Notes: a model not told the origin generated them from the letters alone. A stretch of 64,000 bases of DNA from Chryseobacterium sp. CH21 (GCF_004119445.1 NZ_QICI01000062.1:62001-126000); one strand, 5' to 3'; numbered from the stretch's first letter, positions 39,725-48,582 are shown. Program-made: numbers and translations.

Positions 39725-42700
39725 ATGAAATTAAAAATTACTTTCCTTTCACTTTGCGCATCCTTTTTTATGAATGCGCAGATATTGAAACCCAATGGTT
39801 TAAACAGTGATGATCTCCCCGGAACAACTTTTAAACTTAATGTTGATGATTTTAAAAGAACTGTAAATACCAGTAGAAAAAATTCTGAAAAAATTCGTAA
39901 CCAATCTATTGTTTTACCCCTTATTGATGGTACTAAAAAGGAATTTATTCTATCTGAAAATAATCTTTTAAACAAAAAAATTGACAATATTATCACTTTT
40001 GACGGATATTCAAAGGACAGACAGGATAAAATAAAACTTACGCTGGTTGGAAATGAAATATCTGCAATGGTTAAATCCGGAACAGGATACTATATTATAG
40101 AACCTTATAAAACTAAGAAAGGAGAATATCGTATTTACAACTCTTTTGAAATGTTTGGTGAAAAGTTTACATGCGGTACTGACGAAAATGACTTTAAAGA
40201 AAGTTTGGAGGCAGTAGCCAAAGGACTGAATGTTCAGAAATCCGTGTCAGGATTCCCTTATGGAAGCTCATTGAAAACGTTCAGAATGGCAGTGGCCACA
40301 ACAGGTGAGTTTACCACTGCTTTAGGAAATCAGGATGCTGCTCTTGGAGAATTGGTAGCTATGATGAACCTGATCAATCAGATATATGAATCAGAATTAT
40401 CCATTTCTTTTACCTTAATTGATAAAACAACCAATAAAACCCTGATTTTTACGGATGGTGCTACAGATCCTTTTACAATAGATCCATCTTTTGCCTCAGC
40501 GGCCAATTCACAATCCGGGTTTGATGTTATGAATACGAACGGAACACTGCCTTATGCGGATTACGATATTGGTCATACCTTTAATATTATGCCCGGAGCG
40601 GGAGGAAGCGCTCAGGGACAGGCAGGTCCTCGTCCTTGTACGTCATCCCTTAAAGCAAGAGCCTGGAGCCAATGGACGCTCTCTATGCCAAAATCTTTAT
40701 CTGCCAACCTGATCGTTCATGAAATGGGGCACCAGTTTGGAGCAGGACATACTTATAATGCGGTAGGAGGAACATCTTCAAGCCCTACATTCTGTACTTC
40801 CGGATGGAACTCAGCCGCTGCTACAGAGCCAGGCTCAGGATCTACTATTATGGCTTATAAAAATAACTGTACTACCCCTAATGATCAAACCAATACAGGA
40901 AATAACGGTTTGAATTATTTCCATGCTAAAAGTATTGATCAGATTTTAAATACACTTACAGTATCTTCTACCTGCTATAGTTCTGTAGCAGTAAATAATA
41001 CACCGCCTTCTGCCAATCCGGGTAACACCGCGATAAGCATTCCAAAAAATACACCTTTTAAACTGAAAGGGATCGCAAGTGATGCGGAAGATACCAACCT
41101 TTCTTATACCTGGGATCAGGTAGACGTTGCCACTGCCAATGATAAAGGAGCTTTTGGAAGTACTATTAACGGAACTGGAGGGTATTCTGCAGTAAATAGT
41201 ACTACAGCACCATTATTCAGATCTGAACAGAGTACAACGACTACAGAACGATATTTTCCAAAAATGAAATTTGTTCTGAATAACCAGAATAATCCTCCTG
41301 TTAACGAAGCAGAAGCACTTCCTTTGGTGGCTAGAACCATGAAAATGAGATTTACTGTAAGAGATAACAGTGTGATTTCAGGCGGGGCTGATTCTGATCA
41401 GGTTACAGTGACCGTAACGAATCAAGGGCCGTTAACAGTGACCTATCCTAATTCAAATGTAACATTGAATGCTGAAACAAATATCAATGTAACGTGGGAT
41501 GTAAACCAGACTGATGTTCTGAAAAATACGGTGAATGTCCTTCTTTCTACGGATGGAGGAGATACTTTCCCGTATGTACTTGCTTCCAATGTTCCTAATA
41601 ATGGGACAGCAGCGGTAACTTTGCCATTTGTTCCTTATACTAATAAAGCAAGAATTAAAGTTACTGCAGTAATAAATGATTATGCAGAATTCTTTGATGT
41701 TTCCGATACTAATTTTATCATCAGCTCCAGCTGTAATGCTTTCCAAACCATTATGGTAGACAATCCGAAAGTGGTAACAGCAATACAGGGAAGTGCACAG
41801 GCTAACCTTAATCTGGTACCACAAACTCCATCGAATGATACGTATAATTCTAAAACATTGACTTTTGATGCTGCGAATATGACAGCCAATAGCTGGTATA
41901 TATTTAATCAGGCACAAACAGCTCCTTATCTGCTTAACGCAAGCTCAAGTATGCTGACTTTAAAATTCAAAGCAACGGAAACCGGAAGTTATACATTAAG
42001 TTATCCTTCTCCAAGTGGAGTAGCTATCACTCTATATAAAGGAAGCCAAACAGGGACAGCTAATTTCCTGACTTCAAATGCTGTGTATTCCGGAACAGGA
42101 ACCAGCTTTACCTATTACAGAACATTCACGGTAAATCTGGAAAAGGGTGTGGAGTACTTTATGACTTCAAGAAATCTGAGCAGTACTCCTGCAGGATCAA
42201 GTGTTGTGGTTAGTATTAATGGACCTGGACAATTTTACGATACTGTAAGTCTGCCTGCAGGTGTTAGTTTCACGTATGCAGCTATTAATACAACCACCAA
42301 TACAATCATTGCTACAAGTTCAACAGGTAACTTTACGACTTTACCTGTAGGAACATATATGGTTCAAGGTATTTCGTTTACCGGAGCAGAAAGCACCTTA
42401 GTTAATAAAACGATTGCGGAACTTAATCAGGCTAAAGTTTGTTACCAATTAAGCAGAAACAATATTACTTTAAATATTACTTCTGTATTAAGTGCCAAAG
42501 AGCTTTCTAAAAAGCCAATTGGTTTGGTTCCGAATCCAGTGAAAGATTTCCTTCAGGTATACAGTGATGAGAAAATCACTCATTATGAAATTTATGATGC
42601 TTCGGGAAGATTAATGGAGGGTAATACGATGAATAATTCAGCTATTAACTTCACTAAATTTAAAACCGGTGTTTATATGTTAAAATTATTGAATAATAAA

Positions 42701-42736
42701 ACACTGATCCATCAGTCAAAAGTTATCAAAAAATAA
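39725..42736 (+). CDS. Secreted zinc metalloprotease (reprolysin-like) with T9SS sorting domain
   Basis: 1003 residues. Signal peptide (ending FMNAQ near 19). A propeptide-like region (about 20-155) includes KIKLTLVGNEISAMVKSGTG and YYIIEPYKTKKGEYRIYN. The metzincin catalytic site HEMGHQFGAGH is at 332-342, with ELVAMMNLINQIYE before it. Fibronectin-like and jelly-roll-like domains fill about 430-910. The last 75 residues are a type A C-terminal sorting domain (IGLVPNPVKDFLQVYS, then YEIYDASGRL, then KTGVYMLKLLNN) that directs export by the type IX system. It probably degrades extracellular protein. A terminator follows. Confidence 0.92.
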   Translation: MKLKITFLSLCASFFMNAQILKPNGLNSDDLPGTTFKLNVDDFKRTVNTSRKNSEKIRNQSIVLPLIDGTKKEFILSENNLLNKKIDNIITFDGYSKDRQDKIKLTLVGNEISAMVKSGTGYYIIEPYKTKKGEYRIYNSFEMFGEKFTCGTDENDFKESLEAVAKGLNVQKSVSGFPYGSSLKTFRMAVATTGEFTTALGNQDAALGELVAMMNLINQIYESELSISFTLIDKTTNKTLIFTDGATDPFTIDPSFASAANSQSGFDVMNTNGTLPYADYDIGHTFNIMPGAGGSAQGQAGPRPCTSSLKARAWSQWTLSMPKSLSANLIVHEMGHQFGAGHTYNAVGGTSSSPTFCTSGWNSAAATEPGSGSTIMAYKNNCTTPNDQTNTGNNGLNYFHAKSIDQILNTLTVSSTCYSSVAVNNTPPSANPGNTAISIPKNTPFKLKGIASDAEDTNLSYTWDQVDVATANDKGAFGSTINGTGGYSAVNSTTAPLFRSEQSTTTTERYFPKMKFVLNNQNNPPVNEAEALPLVARTMKMRFTVRDNSVISGGADSDQVTVTVTNQGPLTVTYPNSNVTLNAETNINVTWDVNQTDVLKNTVNVLLSTDGGDTFPYVLASNVPNNGTAAVTLPFVPYTNKARIKVTAVINDYAEFFDVSDTNFIISSSCNAFQTIMVDNPKVVTAIQGSAQANLNLVPQTPSNDTYNSKTLTFDAANMTANSWYIFNQAQTAPYLLNASSSMLTLKFKATETGSYTLSYPSPSGVAITLYKGSQTGTANFLTSNAVYSGTGTSFTYYRTFTVNLEKGVEYFMTSRNLSSTPAGSSVVVSINGPGQFYDTVSLPAGVSFTYAAINTTTNTIIATSSTGNFTTLPVGTYMVQGISFTGAESTLVNKTIAELNQAKVCYQLSRNNITLNITSVLSAKELSKKPIGLVPNPVKDFLQVYSDEKITHYEIYDASGRLMEGNTMNNSAINFTKFKTGVYMLKLLNNKTLIHQSKVIKK

Positions 42737-42752
42737 TAAATAATATATATGT

Positions 42753-42784
42753 AAAGGGAGCTATAGCGATATAGCTCCTTTTTT
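42753..42784 (+). terminator. Terminator after the metalloprotease
   Basis: Stem GGAGCTATA / TATAGCTCC (42757-42765 and 42770-42778) with GCGA tetraloop, then six Ts. Confidence 0.92.
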
Positions 42785-42823
42785 GTATAGAATTTGTATG
42801 AGTATCAATAAATACCACCCAAG

Positions 42824-43252
42824 ATGAAAAACATTATACTATTTCTGCTTTTTACATTGTTCTGTAATATATCGGGGCAATCCCGAAGCTTTATATTTGA
42901 TTTTAACCCTAAGAAATTTATAAAACAGAATAAACTGAATAAGGGAGGAGCAAAAGAGGTTATTTTTAATTTATATGATATCAATGGTAAGGAAACAAAA
43001 TATATAACAACAGACAGAACATCAGAAGCATTGAGAAAAGAGCAGGTATACAGTTTTAAAGGGAAATCTGAAGATGGTACAAAGCTTATTACTTTGACCA
43101 TTGCCTCAGGAAATCTAACGGGATCTTATATGGAGAACGGAGTTTCTTATTTTATTGAGCCACTGGAAAGAACATGTAAAAAGAAATATAAGATATATAT
43201 AAATTCCGGAAAAGGTTTCCAGGTTGGGCAGCCCAATGATGTTATCAAATAA
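42824..43252 (+). CDS. Orphan secreted protein resembling the propeptide of the neighbouring metalloprotease
   Basis: 142 residues with signal peptide (KNIILFLLFTLFCNISGQ). Residues about 65-130 (YSFKGKSEDGTKLITLTIAS, then GSYMENGVSYFIEPLERTCK) match in order and spacing residues about 95-140 of the upstream protease (ITFDGYSKDRQDKIKLTLVG, then YYIIEPYKTKKGEYRIYN). There is no protease domain, and the frame ends in a normal stop. It may be a stand-alone inhibitor or chaperone of the protease, or the remnant of a lost paralogue. The gap from the protease terminator is 39 bp. Confidence 0.65.
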   Translation: MKNIILFLLFTLFCNISGQSRSFIFDFNPKKFIKQNKLNKGGAKEVIFNLYDINGKETKYITTDRTSEALRKEQVYSFKGKSEDGTKLITLTIASGNLTGSYMENGVSYFIEPLERTCKKKYKIYINSGKGFQVGQPNDVIK

Positions 43253-43335
43253 ACTCAATATTTACAGGCATTTAATTTTAAAATTTTTTCGCCTTTTCAT
43301 AGGACCAATTTTCTTTTATTGTTTAATTTTACTCT

Positions 43336-44364
43336 ATGAAATTTTCATTCAAAAACGATTATTCTGAAGGATGCCACCCAAATATCTTACAGGCACTTTT
43401 ACATCATAATCTTGAACAGCAGGCCGGATATGGAGAAGATGAGTATTCATTAAGAGCTAAAACATTAATAAAAGAAAAAATCAACAATACGCATTCGGAA
43501 GTCTTTTTAGTTTCAGGAGGAACACAGGCTAACTTAATTGTTATTTCCGCTATTTTAAAACCTTATCAGTGTGTTATTTCCGCAGCACCCGGACATATTC
43601 TGAATAACGAAACAGGAGCCATTGAAGCCACAGGTCATAAAGTACTGAGCATAGAAACAGCAGACGGAAAAATAAGACCATCAGATATTATCCCGGTTTT
43701 GGAAGGACATAGTAATGTACCCCATCAGGTGATGCCTAAGCTGGTATATATATCCAATTCTACAGAGTTGGGGACGATCTATCAGGCAAAAGAGCTGGAA
43801 GAGCTTTCCGCATTTTGTAAGCAGAATAAATTGTATCTGTTCATGGACGGAGCAAGGCTGGGGCATGGTCTGACAGCTGAAATCAGTGATCTTACTCTGG
43901 AAAAAGTAGCTGCTCTGACCGATATTTTTTACCTTGGAGGTACCAAAAACGGAGCTTTGATAGGAGAGGCTATTGTGATTAATAATCCTGTTCTTCAGGA
44001 AGATTTTGCTTTTAATATCAAACAGAAAGGAGCATTATTAGCAAAAGGAAGACTGTTGGGAATTCAGTTTATGGAACTGATGAAAGACGATTTGTACTTT
44101 GATCTTGCGAAACATGCCAATCAACAGGCAATGAAAATTAAGAATGCATTACAGAAAAAAGGCGCTGCATTTCTTTCTGATACTTATACCAACCAGATTT
44201 TTCCTATTCTCAATAATCAATTGATAGAGGTATTATCTGAATATTTTGAATTTTATATCTGGAAAAAGATAGATGAAGATTCTTCAGCCATTCGTCTCAT
44301 TACCTCCTGGAGTACAGGAGATGAAGCTGTGAATCGCTTTATTGAAATTATTGAACAGAATTAA
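43336..44364 (+). CDS. Threonine aldolase family PLP enzyme
   Basis: 342 residues of the beta-eliminating lyase / low-specificity threonine aldolase family, which cleaves L-threonine or allo-threonine to glycine and acetaldehyde. The PLP lysine is K204 in FYLGGTKNGALIGEA. The PLP-contacting aspartate is in FMDGARLGHGL near 174-184. N-terminal FKNDYSEGCHPNILQAL and AGYGEDEYS match the family, as does SGGTQANL near 60-67. It is cytoplasmic and ends in a shared terminator. Confidence 0.92.
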   Translation: MKFSFKNDYSEGCHPNILQALLHHNLEQQAGYGEDEYSLRAKTLIKEKINNTHSEVFLVSGGTQANLIVISAILKPYQCVISAAPGHILNNETGAIEATGHKVLSIETADGKIRPSDIIPVLEGHSNVPHQVMPKLVYISNSTELGTIYQAKELEELSAFCKQNKLYLFMDGARLGHGLTAEISDLTLEKVAALTDIFYLGGTKNGALIGEAIVINNPVLQEDFAFNIKQKGALLAKGRLLGIQFMELMKDDLYFDLAKHANQQAMKIKNALQKKGAAFLSDTYTNQIFPILNNQLIEVLSEYFEFYIWKKIDEDSSAIRLITSWSTGDEAVNRFIEIIEQN

Positions 44365-44367
44365 GAT

Positions 44368-44397
44368 AAAAAACAGCCTTGAAAAAGGCTGTTTTTA
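44368..44397. terminator. Bidirectional terminator after threonine aldolase
   Basis: Stem AAAACAGCCTT / AAGGCTGTTTT with a GAAA tetraloop (44381-44384) between convergent genes. T runs on either strand. Confidence 0.92.
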
Positions 44398-44416
44398 TTT
44401 TTATGATGAGACAGAA

Positions 44417-44920
44417 TTATTTTTTCAAAGCTTCGGTTACTGCTTTACAGTCAGCTGAAGTTAGCTTCTGTCCGTCTTTATAGCTTACTTTTTTATCGTC
44501 AGCATATTTGGACTGTCCGTCTTCTTCTTTATGATCACCAATACCTTCTGTCAAAGCATTATCCTTTTGAAGGAAGTAGATATCTCTTTTGCTCTTTTTA
44601 CCTTCCGCAGTAAATTCGTAAGTCAGTTTCAGGGTATCTCCGGATTTAAAACCGGTTACATCTCCTTTTGAGCTGTCTTTTTCACTGTTTTTGTAAGATA
44701 ATTTTCCGGTGATTGTTCCCAAATTGTCATCAATAGAGGCAAAAACGCTGTCTTTACCAGTTACTCCAATATAACAGAAAGATTTTGGTCCAAGCGTATC
44801 AATTACAGGTTCTTCAACAGCAATTGTATCTGCTTTTGGAGCCGGAGCCGGAACTTCAGTTTTCTTATTACAGTTGATTAAAAAAGCTGAAACAGCACCC
44901 AATAAGATTAATTTTTTCAT
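44417..44920 (-). CDS. Small lipoprotein of unknown function
   Basis: 167 residues from the ATG at 44920, which starts a lipoprotein signal (KKLILLGAVSAFLINCNK) with the lipobox cysteine at residue 17. A Pro-rich linker follows, then a beta-rich domain (GTITGKLSYKNSEKDSSKGD near 70-90, LKLTYEFTAEGKKSKRDIYF) ending in LTSADCKAVTEAL. A seven-codon upstream extension lacks support. A -7 element lies 33 bp before the start. No family recognised. Confidence 0.75.
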   Translation of the reverse strand: MKKLILLGAVSAFLINCNKKTEVPAPAPKADTIAVEEPVIDTLGPKSFCYIGVTGKDSVFASIDDNLGTITGKLSYKNSEKDSSKGDVTGFKSGDTLKLTYEFTAEGKKSKRDIYFLQKDNALTEGIGDHKEEDGQSKYADDKKVSYKDGQKLTSADCKAVTEALKK

Positions 44921-44952
44921 ATCCTTAATTGTTAAAATCAAATTTTGAATTC

Positions 44953-44960
44953 CAAAAATA
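44953..44960 (-). promoter_or_regulatory. -7 promoter element of the lipoprotein gene
   Basis: TATTTTTG on the minus strand (TAnnTTTG), 33 bp before the ATG at 44920. No -33 TTG at the right distance. Confidence 0.4.
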
Positions 44961-45078
44961 GCAATAGTATTTATATATTAAAGAATATTGTTGGTAAATA
45001 AGGGTAATTTTCAATAGTCTTAAAAATGATAAATGTTTTTAGGCACGAAAAATGATTTATTTTTTTAAATTGATTTTA

Positions 45079-46041
45079 ATGAAAAAGATGACTAAAGTAC
45101 TAGGGTTGGTATTATTTATTTTAGGTTTACAATGTGTGACAGCACAGGCTCCTCAAAATTACATTTATACTTCTTCGGGAGACCTTCATAATATTGAAAA
45201 GATGATCACTCGGGAAGATATCGGTGGTGTACAGATTGTGTATAACTGGAAAGCTCTGGAAAAATCCAAAGATGTATATGATTTTTCTGTTATTGAAAAA
45301 GATTTAGATTATCTGACAAGTCTCCATAAAAAACTATTTATCCAGCTTCAGGATAGGTTTTTTGAACCACAGGCAAGATATATTCCTGATTATGTGCTGA
45401 ATGATAAAGAGTATGCAGGAGGACTGGTTCCTCAATTCGATAATCCGGGTGAAAATAAACCTATTGGAAGCGGGTGGGTCACTCAGCAATGGAATCCCGC
45501 TGTCCGAATGAGATTTCAGAAGCTGATAGGAGAATTGGCAAAAAAATTTGACGGAAAGATTCAGGGGATTAATCTTCCGGAAACTTCGATAGATATTGAA
45601 ATGAAAAAGGATCAAACAGGGTTTAGCTGCGACCGTTATTTTCAGGCTGAATTGGAAAATCTAAAATTTACAAAAAGTGTTTTCCATGATTCTTATGTAT
45701 TGCAATATGTGAATTTCTTTCCGTGTGAATGGGATAATGATCACAAATACATGTCCAGACTGTTTGATTTCGCTTATAAAAATAATATAGGATTGGGTGG
45801 TCCTGATATTGTTCCGAATAAAAAAGGTCAAATGAAAAATTCTTATCCTTTTTTTAATCAATACAAAGGAAAGCTTCCTTTTGTGGCAATGGCGGTTCAG
45901 GAGCCGACGCTTACTTATAAAAATCCTAAAACTAAAAAACCTTTTACCAAAGAAGTATTTACAGAGTATGCCGAAAACTATCTGGGAGTAAAAATTATTT
46001 TCTGGAGTGTGGAATCTCCCTGGCTGAGAGATTCCAAATGA
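45079..46041 (+). CDS. Secreted glycoside-hydrolase-like TIM-barrel protein, tentative
   Basis: 320 residues from the ATG at 45079, with a signal peptide (LGLVLFILGLQCVTAQ). The sequence reads like an alternating alpha/beta barrel: VQIVYNWKALEKSKDVYDFS near 54-73 (compare the YNW..LE/P..G.Y.f of GH42/GH5-like proteins), KLFIQLQDRFF, IQGINLPETSIDIE near 165-178 (a possible acid/base position), and a C-terminal VKIIFWSVESPW. I cannot assign a family or substrate. It stands alone and converges on the DUF4256 gene. Confidence 0.55.
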   Translation: MKKMTKVLGLVLFILGLQCVTAQAPQNYIYTSSGDLHNIEKMITREDIGGVQIVYNWKALEKSKDVYDFSVIEKDLDYLTSLHKKLFIQLQDRFFEPQARYIPDYVLNDKEYAGGLVPQFDNPGENKPIGSGWVTQQWNPAVRMRFQKLIGELAKKFDGKIQGINLPETSIDIEMKKDQTGFSCDRYFQAELENLKFTKSVFHDSYVLQYVNFFPCEWDNDHKYMSRLFDFAYKNNIGLGGPDIVPNKKGQMKNSYPFFNQYKGKLPFVAMAVQEPTLTYKNPKTKKPFTKEVFTEYAENYLGVKIIFWSVESPWLRDSK

Positions 46042-46051
46042 TAATTCTCCT

Positions 46052-46606
46052 TTATACTTTTAATATTCCTCTGAAACCTCTCGCTGCATAATAAGAATCT
46101 GCACCATTGTGGTAAGTAAATACGGTGTTGTATCGTCTGTCGCAGAAAATAGCGCCTCCCAATTCCCGAATTTGCTGAGGGGTCTTAATCCAGCTTGAGG
46201 TTTTTTGATCAAATTTTCCCAGTTCCTGAAGATAGTTGTATTGTTCTTTGTTTAAAAGTTCAATGCCCATTTCAGAAGCGGTATCAATAACATTACTTTC
46301 AGGTTTGTTGGCTTTTCTGGAGTCCCATGCCTGGTAATCATAGCATAGGCTTCGGCGTTTTGGGCTTTCCGAAGAACAGTCGATAAAGGAATATTGATCT
46401 GTTTTTTTGTCGTAATCTACTACATCGGGCTCGCCTTCTGTAGTTTCCATTTCATGTAAAGACCAGAGTTTTTCGGGATTGGCTTCCAGTTTTTCCTGGA
46501 TTTTTTCCCATTTCAGGTCTTTGTGGCGATTCATATTTTTTTCAAAACGAATTTCTAATGTTTTTAAAAGGTCGTTGGTTTGTTCCTGGGTAAGCTTCTT
46601 TTTCAT
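46052..46606 (-). CDS. DUF4256 family protein
   Basis: 184 residues, soluble. Family marks: SLHEMETTEGEPDVVDYD near 49-66, FIDCSSESPKRRSLCYD near 73-89, GGAIFCDRRYNTVFTYHNGA near 149-168, and the C-terminal YYAARGFRGILKV. Function unknown. It is the last gene of the ArsR-SRPBCC-YdeI-DoxX-DUF4256 run, 131 bp after doxX, and that spacer holds a repeat hairpin, so co-transcription is uncertain. Confidence 0.85.
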   Translation of the reverse strand: MKKKLTQEQTNDLLKTLEIRFEKNMNRHKDLKWEKIQEKLEANPEKLWSLHEMETTEGEPDVVDYDKKTDQYSFIDCSSESPKRRSLCYDYQAWDSRKANKPESNVIDTASEMGIELLNKEQYNYLQELGKFDQKTSSWIKTPQQIRELGGAIFCDRRYNTVFTYHNGADSYYAARGFRGILKV

Positions 46607-46647
46607 GTCAAATTTTGTTTTGTAGTTTGTTTTGTTGCTGGAAATCG

Positions 46648-46720
46648 CAAAGACGCCAATTATATTAATGAGAATATTTCTTAAGGCGCGAGGATTTTAT
46701 CTTCGATAAAATTTCTGACT
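46648..46720. repeat. Repeat-like spacer with ATTTTATC-TTC-GATAAAAT hairpin
   Basis: CGCAAAGACGC at 46646-46656, then AAGGCGCGAGG and a perfect eight-base hairpin ATTTTATC-TTC-GATAAAAT (46694-46712). The plan (CGCAAAG, AT-rich stretch, hairpin) recalls the elements at 23418 and 53395, though the TGATGAAG tail is not conserved here (TTCTGAC instead). Confidence 0.45.
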
Positions 46721-46737
46721 TTTTATCTTTAAAATTA

Positions 46738-47133
46738 TTAGTCAATAATAGTGATTTTTCTATCTGCAGGTCTGAAATACCAGGAAATAAGGACGAGGAC
46801 AAATAAAAGTACTGCCGGAAAAGTTCTTCCCGCTGTGTCACCTACGATCAGGTGGGAAATTACAGCGCCTGACATGACAAAGAAAAATCCTGCATAGGCC
46901 CATTCTTTCAACAAAAGACGTTTTGGGATCAGGATGGCAATAACGCCCAGAATTTTCCATACTCCGATGATGTTCATCAGATAAGAAGGGTAGCCCAGAT
47001 GGGTAAAATTGAGCAGTTCATCTTTGCTTTTCATCAGCTGCACAATGGCAGTGGAAACCATTCCCAGGGCCATCCAAAGGGTAAATACCCAATAGATGAT
47101 TTTTGTTCTTTTTTGTGATTGTGGTGTGTTCAT
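46738..47133 (-). CDS. DoxX family membrane protein
   Basis: 131 residues with four membrane helices, the size and topology of DoxX-like proteins (IIYWVFTLWMALGMVSTAIV; GVWKILGVIAILIP; WAYAGFFFVMSGAVISHLIV; AVLLFVLVLISWYF). Possibly linked to envelope redox, though the function is poorly known. It begins 16 bp after the YdeI-like gene, so the two are one transcript. Confidence 0.85.
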   Translation of the reverse strand: MNTPQSQKRTKIIYWVFTLWMALGMVSTAIVQLMKSKDELLNFTHLGYPSYLMNIIGVWKILGVIAILIPKRLLLKEWAYAGFFFVMSGAVISHLIVGDTAGRTFPAVLLFVLVLISWYFRPADRKITIID

Positions 47134-47149
47134 GATGAGGTTTTTATAG

Positions 47150-47728
47150 TTAATCGTTTAATCCTATTCCGTCCATGATTTGTGGAATGCATTTTTCTAT
47201 GCGGGCTTCACGGGTTTTAGACTGTTTTGCAGAGGAAAAGTGGAGGAGGTAAGCTCTTTGTCTTCCAGGAGTTAATGCTTTGAAAGCCTCCTGTAATGCA
47301 GAATTTTCATCCAGCTTGCTCTGAAACTCTTCAGTTATTTCAAACTCTTTGGTTTTCTTCATTTCAACTTTTGCACCTGATTCTTCAATTTCAACAGCTT
47401 CAAACATATAGGAGCGAAGGACTTCCTCCAAATCATTGATTTGTTCTACATTCGTAAAGCGAGCCTGCCTTGCCGCCTGTACGTTTTTAGACTGCTGAAT
47501 CAGAATATGATCGGGATCTTTCATCAAGGCTCCTTTAAAGAATAGAAGAGCACAATATTCTTTAAAACCATGGATCAGGAAAATATTTTTCCCTTCATAA
47601 GTATAACACGGGCAGCCCCATTTTAAATCTTCCACAAGTTCAGTGCTTAGGGCAATGGTTCTTAACTTTTCAAATTCTTCCTGCCATTGTCCGGCGTTTT
47701 CGAAGAAAAAATTAACTTTTGGATTCAT
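47150..47728 (-). CDS. YdeI/OmpD-associated, DUF1801-type protein
   Basis: 192 residues. The N-terminal two thirds form a DUF1801 (YdhG-like) domain, with EDLKWGCPCYTYEGKNIFLI near 33-52 and ALLFFKGALMKDP near 60-72. The C-terminal third is the YdeI-type helical tail (AFKALTPGRQRAYLLHFSSA, then KQSKTREARIEKC). Distant relatives have been tied to bacteriocin tolerance in other bacteria, which is not evident here. It lies directly before doxX. Confidence 0.85.
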   Translation of the reverse strand: MNPKVNFFFENAGQWQEEFEKLRTIALSTELVEDLKWGCPCYTYEGKNIFLIHGFKEYCALLFFKGALMKDPDHILIQQSKNVQAARQARFTNVEQINDLEEVLRSYMFEAVEIEESGAKVEMKKTKEFEITEEFQSKLDENSALQEAFKALTPGRQRAYLLHFSSAKQSKTREARIEKCIPQIMDGIGLND

Positions 47729-47743
47729 ATGGTGTTGTTTTTT

Positions 47744-47843
47744 TGTGTTTGAGGGTATTAGAGTTGGGGGAGTTTTGGGTTTCGGGATGCGAGATGTTTA
47801 GGTTAGAGGGTTTGAGAGTATTAGAGTTGAAGAGTTTTGAGTT
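47744..47843. repeat. Phrase-like direct repeats in the YdeI-SRPBCC spacer
   Basis: Two related stretches, 47744-47795 (TTTGAGGGTATTAGAGTTGG, later TTTCGGGATGCGAGAT) and 47802-47843 (GTTAGAGGGTTTGAGAGTAT, then TAGAGTTGAAGAGTT). They are similar to 48415-48470 and to the inverse of 15484-15514. The stretch 47844-47918 holds a loose inverse counterpart (CTCGAAACTCATATCCCGCA). Confidence 0.65.
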
Positions 47844-47918
47844 ATTCAGGAGTAGTATATAAACCTCGAAACTCATATCCCGCATCGTCTCTCATCTCCT
47901 TGTCTCATCTATGATCTG

Positions 47919-48383
47919 CTACCTTTCACTTAACAATTCCTGCAAACGGTTATGTGCCATATTAATACCTTGTGCAAAAGGCATTTTCAGGTGCTGATCT
48001 CTGAAGTCTACAGATTTATAAATGGTTTGGATCGTTATTTTGCTGGTGGTTTCCGTTAATTTTTCAAATTCTAAAAACTCAATCTGAGCCGGAAAAGGCG
48101 TATTTTCCATCTGGAAAGTTCTTATAATGCTTTCATTCTGAACAATATCATGAATGGTTCCATTGGCACTGAAAACCACATCACCCTGAGGGTTTGAAGT
48201 TTCAAAGCGGTAACTTCCGTGTTGCTTATTTTCGAATTTGGTGACTTTAGTTCCCATCCATTGCTCGAAAAGTTCAGCTTCTGTATAGGCTTTGAAAAGG
48301 AGTTCTACAGGAAGATCAAATTCTCTGATAATAAAGATTTCCTGTCTTCCGCCTTCAGCGTGGATTTTTGTTTTAAGTTCCAT
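47919..48383 (-). CDS. SRPBCC (AHSA1-like) domain protein
   Basis: 154 residues from the ATG at 48383. The frame could be extended upstream to 48497, but those codons cover repeat DNA. START/Bet v1-like fold: IIREFDLPVELLFKAYTEAE near 17-36, LFEQWMGTKVTKFE near 37-50, and GSYRFETSNPQGDVVFSANG near 55-74. Such proteins are commonly paired with an ArsR-type repressor, as here (199 bp upstream, same strand). The ligand is unknown. Confidence 0.88.
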   Translation of the reverse strand: MELKTKIHAEGGRQEIFIIREFDLPVELLFKAYTEAELFEQWMGTKVTKFENKQHGSYRFETSNPQGDVVFSANGTIHDIVQNESIIRTFQMENTPFPAQIEFLEFEKLTETTSKITIQTIYKSVDFRDQHLKMPFAQGINMAHNRLQELLSER

Positions 48384-48404
48384 ATTTTGAGTTTTCTTGG
48401 GTTG

Positions 48405-48480
48405 GAGAGTAGTAGAGTTAGAGGGTTTGAGGGTTTTAGAGTGGGAGAGTTGGGGTTCGGGATGCGAGATCCAGGTTTTT
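48405..48480. repeat. Phrase-like repeat in the ArsR-SRPBCC spacer
   Basis: GTTAGAGGGTTTGAGGGTTT (from 48416) through GGTTCGGGATGCGAGAT (to 48470) repeats the pattern at 47744-47843. The inverse (GATCTCGAAACCTGAATACC, 48544-48563; ATATCTCGC) lies closer to arsR, so the spacer may fold into a long imperfect hairpin. Confidence 0.6.
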
Positions 48481-48582
48481 GTGTTTGCGAGGTTCAAAGT
48501 AAGAAATTCGAGTTATTTTAAATTGCAATTCATGTATCCAATCGATCTCGAAACCTGAATACCCCGAATCCCATATCTCGCC

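Noticed and set aside
41453..41917. 154-codon minus-strand frame
   Set aside because: Antisense to the metalloprotease, with no start signal or recognisable domain.
39725..42736. Metalloprotease and propeptide-like gene as one frameshifted gene
   Set aside because: A strong terminator separates them, and the small protein has its own signal peptide and stop.
47744..48480. CRISPR-like array
   Set aside because: The repeats are few, unequal, of irregular spacing and partly continuous. No cas gene is near.
48384..48497. N-terminal extension of the SRPBCC protein
   Set aside because: It translates repeat DNA (Ser/Thr/Lys/Pro-rich). The SRPBCC domain starts just after the ATG at 48383.
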